Assembly (NCBI GenBank): GCA_934725835.1 | Contig: CAKVCR010000215.1 | Location: 1-5,091 of the forward strand | DNA: 5,091 nucleotides | Origin: an uncultured Odoribacter sp. | GTDB lineage: Bacteria > Bacteroidota > Bacteroidia > Bacteroidales > Marinifilaceae | Direction: 5' to 3' | In this document: piece by piece, positions 1 through 5,091 of the stretch | Layout of the letters: the number at the start of each line of letters is the position of its first letter | Position numbering within the stretch: position 1 is the stretch's first letter | The notes under the pieces: model-generated | Database searches by the model: none | What the model saw: only the letters and a program-made list of their open reading frames with translations | Told to the model about the DNA's origin: nothing | Position numbers and translations under genes: made by a program

Positions 1-326
1 GCATATAATATAGTGTCTTCTGTGCCAAAGAACTTAGAGATTTTAGCTTCCAATTCTTTGTGGATATCCTGAGTTCCGCAGATGAAACGTACTGATGACA
101 TTCCATAACCACGTGCATCCAATGCTTTCTTGGCGCCTTCAATCACTCTCGGATGAGAAGAAAGACCTAAATAGTTGTTTGCGCAAAAGTTCAATACAGT
201 TTCGCCTGTAGTTAATTTAATTTCTGCTCCCTGCGGGGTAGCAATCAGTCGCTCGGTCTTGTATAAGCCGGCATCTTTGATAGACTGAATTTCAGTTTTT
301 AAGAAATCTTGAAATTTTCCGTACAT
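1..326 (-). CDS. kbl: Glycine C-acetyltransferase (2-amino-3-ketobutyrate CoA ligase), N-terminal part
   Basis: Read on the minus strand from the ATG at 326-324, this gives 108 codons (MYGKFQDFLKTEI...) with no stop before the left window edge. The family is a cytoplasmic PLP enzyme of the alpha-oxoamine synthase group (fold type I) that interconverts 2-amino-3-ketobutyrate plus CoA with glycine plus acetyl-CoA, the second step of threonine breakdown after threonine dehydrogenase. Visible signatures are NFCANNYLGLSSHP at residues 46-59, the glycine-rich stretch around RGYGMSSVRF (72-81) and ICGTQDIHKELE (82-93). The ICGTQ form separates Kbl from the related BioF, HemA and serine palmitoyltransferase proteins. 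About 290 of the usual ~395-400 residues, including the PLP-binding lysine, lie outside the window, so catalytic integrity cannot be judged. The start is chosen because the family begins with a short MYG/MxG-type N-terminus and a candidate promoter lies about 30-60 bp upstream. No strong Shine-Dalgarno is seen, as is usual in Bacteroidota. It is divergent from the transporter operon. Confidence 0.93.
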   Translation of the reverse strand, partial: MYGKFQDFLKTEIQSIKDAGLYKTERLIATPQGAEIKLTTGETVLNFCANNYLGLSSHPRVIEGAKKALDARGYGMSSVRFICGTQDIHKELEAKISKFFGTEDTILY

Positions 327-354
327 AACTGTAAGTTTATTGATATTCTGACCT

Positions 355-389
355 CAAAAGTATAACATTTTTGTGAGAATGTATGCAAA
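355..389 (-). promoter_or_regulatory. Candidate Bacteroidota-type promoter for kbl
   Basis: On the minus strand the -7 element TACTTTTG (362-355) matches TAnnTTTG exactly, and a TTTG (389-386) sits 23 bp further upstream as a -33 element. The usual spacing is about 19-21 bp, so the spacer is slightly long. Transcription would begin roughly at 345-350, leaving a leader of about 20-25 nt before the kbl ATG. The match is seen directly; that it is used is inference. Confidence 0.5.
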
Positions 390-433
390 AAGCCGATTTT
401 TAATTTTAGGGCGAAAAATATAGGTGTTTTACT

Positions 434-465
434 GCGTGTTAAGAAAATATTAAGGGCGTGTTAAG
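434..465 (+). repeat. Phased direct repeats (TTAAG x3, GCGTGTTAAG x2), possible operator
   Basis: TTAAG occurs at 439-443, 450-454 and 461-465, exactly 11 bp apart each time. The outer two are part of a perfect 10-bp direct repeat, GCGTGTTAAG, at 434-443 and 456-465 (22 bp apart). The cluster ends 18 bp before the susC -33 element, so all copies would face about the same side of the helix just upstream of the promoter. That is a normal position for an activator binding direct repeats, as response regulators and hybrid two-component regulators do. The repeats are seen directly; binding by a regulator is inference and no candidate regulator gene is in the window. Confidence 0.45.
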
Positions 466-483
466 CTTTTTTTTCGCATTTCT

Positions 484-514
484 TTTGGAATGTCAAAAAA
501 GTTTTATACGTTTG
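484..514 (+). promoter_or_regulatory. Bacteroidota vegetative-type promoter for the susC-susD operon
   Basis: TTTG at 484-487 (-33) and TACGTTTG at 507-514 (-7, consensus TAnnTTTG) are separated by 19 bp, which fits the known Bacteroides primary sigma factor consensus in both boxes and spacing. Transcription would start near 518-522, giving a 5' leader of about 150 nt before the susC ATG at 673. The consensus match suggests the primary sigma factor and not a dedicated ECF sigma; conditional control would then come from an activator upstream or from the leader RNA. Confidence 0.75.
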
Positions 515-552
515 ATGCGGGTTCCTAGATGAGATGGAAAATATGCTCATGT

Positions 553-633
553 GAAGCGTACGATAAAACTGAGCGTGCTTCCCCGGGTTTGACGGCTCGG
601 CGCAAATGCATTCTGAATATGGACAGGCATTTG
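553..633 (+). promoter_or_regulatory. Possible structured leader RNA of susC
   Basis: Three helices can be drawn by eye. Helix 1 pairs 553-559 with 575-581 (7 bp, two of them G-U). Helix 2 pairs 569-574 with 595-600 (6 bp, one G-U). Helix 3 pairs CAAATGC 603-609 with GCATTTG 627-633 (7 bp perfect, 17-nt loop). Helix 2's 5' strand lies in the loop of helix 1, so the two are either exclusive or form an H-type pseudoknot. The in-frame ATG at 619 lies in the loop of helix 3. I do not recognise a known riboswitch class. No energy calculation or covariation test was done, so this is a hypothesis. Confidence 0.3.
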
Positions 634-646
634 TATTTGTTATTAA

Positions 647-673
647 CTATTTTTAGACCTAAACCTATTTTTA
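647..673 (+). repeat. 9-bp direct repeat abutting the susC start codon
   Basis: CTATTTTTA occurs at 647-655 and again at 665-673, 18 bp apart; the last A of the second copy is the A of the susC ATG. Between them lies the short CCTAAACCTA. The repeat is exact but AT-rich, so chance is a real possibility. It occupies the place where the ribosome would bind and no Shine-Dalgarno is present there. Confidence 0.35.
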
Positions 674-3600
674 TGAGAAAACGATTGTATTTGTTGCTTG
701 CATTCCTTTGGATGGGGGTATGCATGTTGAGTGCGCAGACGAAAAATGTTTCAGGACGTATCTTGTCTGCAGAAAATGATGAGCCGATAGCCGGTGCTAC
801 GGTATTGGTCAAAGGTACATCTATCGGGGTGGCTTCTGATGCTCATGGGCATTTTACGCTGAAAGTGCCGGAATCTGCTACCGAATTAATCGTTTCGTTT
901 ATGGGAATGGAAACGCAGGAAGTGGAAATCAAAGCCAATCTGACGATTCGTTTGAAGCCTGCCAACGAGAAATTGGATGAAGTGATGGTCGTGGCTTATG
1001 GAACAGCCAAAAAATCGAGCTTTACAGGTGCTGCAGAGGTGATAAAGAACGAACAGCTGGAAAAAATGAATGTCGTGTCTGTCACCAAAGCATTGGAAGG
1101 TACAGCGCCCGGTTTGCAGGTGATGGGCGGCACCGGTCAGCCGGGCTCGGGAGCTACAGTCCGTATCCGTGGTATCGGTTCGCTGTCATCCTCTTCTGCT
1201 CCTTTGTATGTGTTGAACGGAGTTGTTTTTGACGGGGACATCAGTTCCATCAATCCGGATGATATAGAATCGATTTCAGTGTTGAAGGATGCGGCTTCGG
1301 CTGCTTTGTACGGTGCGCGTGGAGCCAATGGTGTCATTATGATACAGACCAAAAAGGGAAATGCCGAGAAGTCGACGCTGAGCGTCAAGGCTGTCTGGGG
1401 ATTTTCATCCCGTGCAATTCCCGAATATTCCAGAATCGGAGTAAAGGATTATTACGAGACTTCCTGGGAAGCATACAGAAATTCGTTGGTGGGGACGGGA
1501 CAATCCATGAAAGAGGCTTCCGAATATGCTGCAGCCAATCTTATCAACAAGCAGCTCGGCGGCTATAATAATTATAACATTCCCGCCGATAAACTGATAA
1601 GTGCGGATGGTAAGGTGGATGCTTCCGCCCAGTTGCTCTATCATGACAATTGGGGCGATGCACTGTTCCGTACCGGGTTGAAGCAGGATTATATGCTTTC
1701 CATGAGCGGAGGCTCGGACAAGACCACCTATTATCTTTCGCTTGGTTGGCTGGACGAGGAGGGGATTATGACCCGTACGGACTATCAGCGTTTCACGGCA
1801 AGAGCGAATATTAACAGTCAGTTTACCGACTGGTTCAATCTGGAGGGAAATATGGGGTATACCAATGACAAGAGCAATCAGATGATGCAGCCATCAGGAA
1901 CATATGCCATCAATCCGTTCTTTTATTCCCGTATGATTGCTCCGATATTCCCGATTTACAAACGCGATGAGCAAGGTAATTATATATTGGACAGTGAGGG
2001 AAACAAGGTTTTTGATTATGGAGAGAATCGCCCTTTCAACGGACGGACCAACAATCTGGCTACATTGATTCATGATGCAGTCTGGAATCAGACCGATAAT
2101 TTCAATATTAACGTCACTGCCGGTACGAAGTTCTTGCGCAACTTTACTTTCAAAGTGAGCGGAAGTGCGGATATATTGAATCGCCGTTATACCCAAATGT
2201 ATAACAATAAGTTCGGTGATGCAGCCAATGTCGGAGGACGAGGCCGTGTGGAGGCTTTGAGGATAGAATCGCTTACATTCAACCAGATATTGAATTTTAA
2301 TAAAGAATTCGGACTGCATAATGTATCTGCAATGGTGGGACATGAAAGTTATCGGTATGTAGAGAAGAGTGTTTTTGCACGGCGTACCGGTTTCCCATTG
2401 GAGATGTCGAATGATTTGGCATTTGGTGCACAGTTGGAGGATGGCAATAGCCAGACCGACGAGCATGCGATAGAAGGTTGGTTCGGACATGTGGGGTATG
2501 ATTATGCCAATCGCTACTATATATCCGGTTCTTACCGCCGGGACGGTAGTTCGCGTTTCTATAAAGACAGCCGTTGGGGAGACTTCTGGTCGGTGGGTGC
2601 ATCCTGGAGAATTTCGCAGGAAGCCTTTATGAAAGATGCCAAATGGATGGACAACTTGAAGTTGAAAGTGTCGTACGGAGTGCAGGGAAATGATAATATC
2701 CTTGATGAATATGGATATCCCTATTACTATGCATGGCAGAATTTCTTCGAGCCATATCCCAATCATGATTTTGGAGGCGTCATTCATACCACAACAGGCA
2801 ATAGGGATTTGCATTGGGAGAAAAATACCAATTTCAATGTCGGCCTTGAATTCGGTTTCCTGAATCGCATCCGTGGTGAGGTGGACTATTTTATCCGTAA
2901 GGGGGAAGATATGCTGTATGCTGTTCCTATCCCTTATTCCACAGGGTTGCCTTCCATCATGCAGAATGCCGCATCGATGGACAATAAGGGAATAGAGCTG
3001 CAATTGTCTTTTGATATTCTAAAGGAGCGTGCATTCAAGTGGACATTGGATTTCAATTTGACCCACTATAAGAATAAACTGACGAAGCTGACGCAAGAGG
3101 AGGTTTGGAACGGTACGAAAAAATGGGTGGAAGGCGGTTCTATCTATGATTTCTGGTTGATGAAATGGGCAGGGGTGGATGCTGAAAACGGAGATGAGTT
3201 GTGGTGGTATAAAAACGGAGATACTTGGGAAAAGACAAATGATTATTCGTTGGCGTCCAAAGATCCGAAGAGTAAACAGTATGTAGGTTCTGCTATCCCT
3301 AAAGTATATGGCGGTTTTACCAATAATTTTTCGTGGAAGGGGGTGAACCTGTCGGTATTTTTCTCCTATTCTGTCGGAGGCAAGATGTATGACAGCAATT
3401 ACCAGCTTTTGATGCATGCCGGCAGTTTGGGACATGCATGGCATAAGGATATATTGAAACGTTGGAGAAATCCGGGTGATGTGACCGATGTGCCAAGAAT
3501 TGAAAAGGGTAATCGGTATATTGCAAGATCCAGCAATCGCTTCCTGAAGGATGCTTCTTACCTGTCGTTGCGTAACATCAATCTTTCCTATACGCTTCCT

Positions 3601-3777
3601 GCGGAGTGGAGTAGCCGTGTGGGTATGTCGTCCGTCAAGGTGTTTGTGAGCGGGGACAATCTGGTTACTTTTACAAAATTGAAAGGAATGGACCCGACCC
3701 AGGCGTTCTCCGGAGTGAGCGATAATACCTACGTGCCGAACCGAGTGGTTTCTGTTGGTTTGAATATTAATTTCTAA
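673..3777 (+). CDS. SusC/RagA-family TonB-dependent outer-membrane transporter
   Basis: A 1034-residue outer-membrane protein that, in this family, imports oligosaccharides or other large nutrients using TonB/ExbBD energy, working as a dimer with SusD. Residues 1-21 form a signal peptide (MRKR, then a hydrophobic run, LSA|Q). Residues 23-95 form a carboxypeptidase-regulatory-like beta domain (VSGRIL, PIAGATVLVKGT). A TonB-box-like DEVMVVAYG is at 102-110. The plug follows (about 115-229), ending in the SusC signature with LYVLNG (178-183) and LKDAASAALYGARGANG (204-220). The barrel fills the rest, with family landmarks GHES (556-559), RRDGSSRF (622-629), GDNL (994-997) and a C-terminal phenylalanine in GLNINF. 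Length is typical. There is no N-terminal STN domain, so FecR/ECF-type signalling is not expected. The ATG at 673 is chosen because a normal signal peptide starts there; in-frame ATGs at 529 and 619 would only lengthen it. susD follows after 11 bp. The substrate cannot be deduced. Confidence 0.95.
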   Translation: MRKRLYLLLAFLWMGVCMLSAQTKNVSGRILSAENDEPIAGATVLVKGTSIGVASDAHGHFTLKVPESATELIVSFMGMETQEVEIKANLTIRLKPANEKLDEVMVVAYGTAKKSSFTGAAEVIKNEQLEKMNVVSVTKALEGTAPGLQVMGGTGQPGSGATVRIRGIGSLSSSSAPLYVLNGVVFDGDISSINPDDIESISVLKDAASAALYGARGANGVIMIQTKKGNAEKSTLSVKAVWGFSSRAIPEYSRIGVKDYYETSWEAYRNSLVGTGQSMKEASEYAAANLINKQLGGYNNYNIPADKLISADGKVDASAQLLYHDNWGDALFRTGLKQDYMLSMSGGSDKTTYYLSLGWLDEEGIMTRTDYQRFTARANINSQFTDWFNLEGNMGYTNDKSNQMMQPSGTYAINPFFYSRMIAPIFPIYKRDEQGNYILDSEGNKVFDYGENRPFNGRTNNLATLIHDAVWNQTDNFNINVTAGTKFLRNFTFKVSGSADILNRRYTQMYNNKFGDAANVGGRGRVEALRIESLTFNQILNFNKEFGLHNVSAMVGHESYRYVEKSVFARRTGFPLEMSNDLAFGAQLEDGNSQTDEHAIEGWFGHVGYDYANRYYISGSYRRDGSSRFYKDSRWGDFWSVGASWRISQEAFMKDAKWMDNLKLKVSYGVQGNDNILDEYGYPYYYAWQNFFEPYPNHDFGGVIHTTTGNRDLHWEKNTNFNVGLEFGFLNRIRGEVDYFIRKGEDMLYAVPIPYSTGLPSIMQNAASMDNKGIELQLSFDILKERAFKWTLDFNLTHYKNKLTKLTQEEVWNGTKKWVEGGSIYDFWLMKWAGVDAENGDELWWYKNGDTWEKTNDYSLASKDPKSKQYVGSAIPKVYGGFTNNFSWKGVNLSVFFSYSVGGKMYDSNYQLLMHAGSLGHAWHKDILKRWRNPGDVTDVPRIEKGNRYIARSSNRFLKDASYLSLRNINLSYTLPAEWSSRVGMSSVKVFVSGDNLVTFTKLKGMDPTQAFSGVSDNTYVPNRVVSVGLNINF

Positions 3778-3788
3778 AATAGACAATT

Positions 3789-5091
3789 ATGAAGATACTA
3801 TATATATTGCCGTTGGTTTGGATGTTGGTGTTTACATCCTGCAACAGTGATTTTTTGGATCGAGAACCGTCGAATAAATATACGGATGATATATTGCTTA
3901 CTTCGACGGATGGAGGAATGATGCTGCTGAACGGTACGTTGCGCCGCACTTATATCAGTTATGAGTCTCAAGCACATTACGGGCAGAAGGCGGTGGATAT
4001 CATGACCGATATGCTGGGTGAGGATTATTACACGGGAGATGGTTACTGGAACTATTATGAATCGTGGTATTCCTGGTTGTCACACAGAAGTGCGAATGAT
4101 GAAGATAATAAATTTGTATGGATGTACTATTACGGTACGATTGACAATATGAATCTTTTGCTTGCGAATGTGGATGCCATGGAGGGAGAGCAGAAGGATC
4201 GCGACAATCTGAAAGGACAGGCGTACGCATTTCGTGCACACAGCTATTTTAAGTTGGTGCAGTTGTATGCGGAGCGTTATAAACCGGAAGGCAGTAACAC
4301 CCAATTGGGAATCCCCGTATATACGCATCCGACCAGTGAGGGGAAAGCCCGCAGTACGGTGGAAGATGTTTATACTCGCATTAATACCGACCTTGATTCG
4401 GCGATGATGCTGTTGACGGAAGAGAGGATACATATCAGCCATTTTAATTTGAATGTGGCACAGGGAATCAAAGCGGAAGTGTTGCTGACGATGGGAAAAT
4501 ATAAAGAGGCTGCCAAGATGGCACACGAGGCGAGACAGGGCTTTGATTTGATGCCTCAAGAATTGTTTGCAGCCGGTTTTAACAGTGTGACTAATCCGGA
4601 GTGGATGTGGGGTATGCAGATAAAGGTTGACCAATCGACTATTTACGCTTCCTATTTTTCACATGTGGATCCCTGTTCAATAGGATATAATGAGCTCGGT
4701 AATGAAAAGCGGATAAATTCGCAATTGTATGATGCGATGAATGACAGCGATGTGAGGAAATCGGTATGTGTCGGTGCAGACGGGGATATATTGGTTTGTG
4801 ACAATGGTGAATTTGAAGTTCCTCCTTATACGGTGAATAAATTCCGTCTGCCGTCTTATGCCAACTGGTCCGGGGATTATTGTTATATGCGTGCAGCCGA
4901 AATGTATCTGATTGAGGCAGAAGGGTTGGCTCGCAGCGGTCAGGACAGAGAAGCAGCGAATGTCCTGTATGAGTTGGTAAGTGCCCGCGATCCGGAATAT
5001 GATCTCCCGAATGTGACAGGAAATGCCTTGGTGGAAGAGGTGATGTTGCAGCGTCGTCTGGAACTTTTGGGAGAGGGATTCCGCTTTATGG
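3789..5091 (+). CDS. SusD/RagB-family nutrient-binding surface lipoprotein, C-terminus cut by window edge
   Basis: The ATG at 3789 opens 434 codons without a stop up to the right edge. The family is the surface-exposed lipoprotein partner of SusC that binds substrate and acts as a hinged lid on the transporter. Residues 1-17 are a lipoprotein signal peptide with lipobox FTSC; Cys18 would carry the lipid, and N-S-D after it weakly resembles the Bacteroidota surface-export signal. The N-terminal TPR-like half carries LKGQAYAFRAHSYFKLVQLY (141-160), the usual SusD helix pair. The C-terminal RagB/SusD domain shows YMRAAEMYLIEAEGLARSG (366-384) and RRLELLGEGFRF (422-433), which normally lies some 30-60 residues from the end, so little is missing. 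A region rich in Trp and Tyr (86-115) may contribute to ligand stacking, though some of these are core residues. It starts 11 bp after susC with no Shine-Dalgarno and no terminator between, so both are read from one transcript. Substrate unknown. Confidence 0.94.
   Translation, partial: MKILYILPLVWMLVFTSCNSDFLDREPSNKYTDDILLTSTDGGMMLLNGTLRRTYISYESQAHYGQKAVDIMTDMLGEDYYTGDGYWNYYESWYSWLSHRSANDEDNKFVWMYYYGTIDNMNLLLANVDAMEGEQKDRDNLKGQAYAFRAHSYFKLVQLYAERYKPEGSNTQLGIPVYTHPTSEGKARSTVEDVYTRINTDLDSAMMLLTEERIHISHFNLNVAQGIKAEVLLTMGKYKEAAKMAHEARQGFDLMPQELFAAGFNSVTNPEWMWGMQIKVDQSTIYASYFSHVDPCSIGYNELGNEKRINSQLYDAMNDSDVRKSVCVGADGDILVCDNGEFEVPPYTVNKFRLPSYANWSGDYCYMRAAEMYLIEAEGLARSGQDREAANVLYELVSARDPEYDLPNVTGNALVEEVMLQRRLELLGEGFRFM

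Larger units (their letters stand above)
327..672. other. Divergent intergenic region between kbl and susC
   Basis: These 346 bp contain no convincing protein gene. From left to right they hold the kbl leader and candidate promoter (327-389), an AT-rich stretch with several A/T tracts (387-430), the TTAAG repeat cluster (434-465), a T8 run (467-474), the susC promoter (484-514), and the susC leader (about 520-672). The leader contains a GC-richer patch at 553-602 inside otherwise AT-rich sequence. An in-frame reading is open from an ATG at 529 into susC, but it lacks signs of being coding (see rejected items). Confidence 0.85.

Noticed and set aside
387..401. AAAAA-GCCGA-TTTTT small hairpin
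   Set aside because: Five A-T pairs only, overlapping the kbl -33 region; too weak for a terminator or a regulatory stem.
461..474. AAGCTTTTTTTT as an intrinsic terminator
   Set aside because: The T8 run has no GC-rich hairpin in front of it, and it lies between two divergent promoters where a terminator would have no transcript to end.
411..477. 8-bp inverted repeat GCGAAAAA (411-418) / TTTTTCGC (470-477) flanking the TTAAG cluster
   Set aside because: Exact, but made mostly of an A/T run with a 51-nt spacer, so it is plausible by chance. Not strong enough to call an operator or terminator.
582..587. CCCGGG palindrome in the leader
   Set aside because: A 6-bp palindrome without a loop or partner; explained as part of the loop of the candidate pseudoknot.
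529..672. N-terminal extension of SusC from the ATG at 529 (48 extra residues)
   Set aside because: The added residues are cysteine/arginine-rich, do not resemble any SusC N-terminus, and would bury a good signal peptide starting at 673. The ATG at 529 lies only about 10 nt from the predicted transcription start and an in-frame TAG (526-528) directly precedes it. It is open frame by chance across the leader.
1894..3003. Long minus-strand open frame (369 codons) inside susC
   Set aside because: It lies wholly antisense to a convincing SusC barrel region, its product is rich in Ile, His and Cys without recognisable domains, and it has no promoter or partner. It is a shadow of the coding strand, like the other minus-strand frames across 1137-3949.
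4000..4634. Minus-strand open frames opposite susD
   Set aside because: Both lie antisense to clear SusD-family sequence with conserved motifs; low-complexity His/Ile/Arg-rich products with no family resemblance.
1..5091. CRISPR array, insertion sequence, tRNA/rRNA, phage or defence genes
   Set aside because: No regularly spaced repeats, no transposase-like frame, no terminal inverted repeats and no RNA gene signatures were seen; the coding space is filled by kbl, susC and susD.

Overview
The window looks like chromosomal DNA of a Bacteroidota gut-type bacterium, most likely Bacteroides or a close relative. Three things point there: a SusC/SusD outer-membrane nutrient-uptake pair, promoters of the Bacteroidota type (TTTG about 19-23 bp upstream of TAnnTTTG) instead of the E. 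coli type, and start codons without clear Shine-Dalgarno sequences. I cannot name the species.

Layout. Positions 1-326 (minus strand) carry the first 108 residues of kbl, glycine C-acetyltransferase (2-amino-3-ketobutyrate CoA ligase), which runs off the left edge. Positions 327-672 are a divergent intergenic region of 346 bp. It holds a candidate kbl promoter, a phased TTAAG repeat cluster, a very good match to the Bacteroides vegetative promoter at 484-514, and a leader of about 150 nt in front of susC that has several possible RNA folds, two short upstream ORFs and a duplicated start region. Positions 673-3777 (plus) encode a full SusC/RagA-type TonB-dependent transporter of 1034 residues. 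After an 11-bp gap, 3789-5091 (plus) encode 434 residues of a SusD/RagB-type lipoprotein that runs off the right edge, probably only a few tens of residues short of its end.

How the genes work together. In this family SusC is the TonB-energised barrel in the outer membrane and SusD is the surface lipoprotein lid that captures substrate and hinges over it. The tight spacing with no terminator says they are co-transcribed. Nothing here identifies the substrate: no glycosidase, sulfatase, protease or regulator gene lies in the window, and downstream genes are out of view. kbl is a housekeeping threonine/glycine enzyme, read away from the transporter operon, and probably unrelated to it.

The coding content is ordinary for Bacteroidota. 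The most unusual material is non-coding: the TTAAG repeats at 11-bp period upstream of the susC promoter, and the susC leader, where an H-type pseudoknot and a stem-loop can be drawn and where two in-frame ATGs 54 bp apart are each followed by a similar basic-plus-LYLLL N-terminus. These are hypotheses read by eye; no folding or comparative computation was run. I see no CRISPR array, insertion sequence, tRNA or rRNA.
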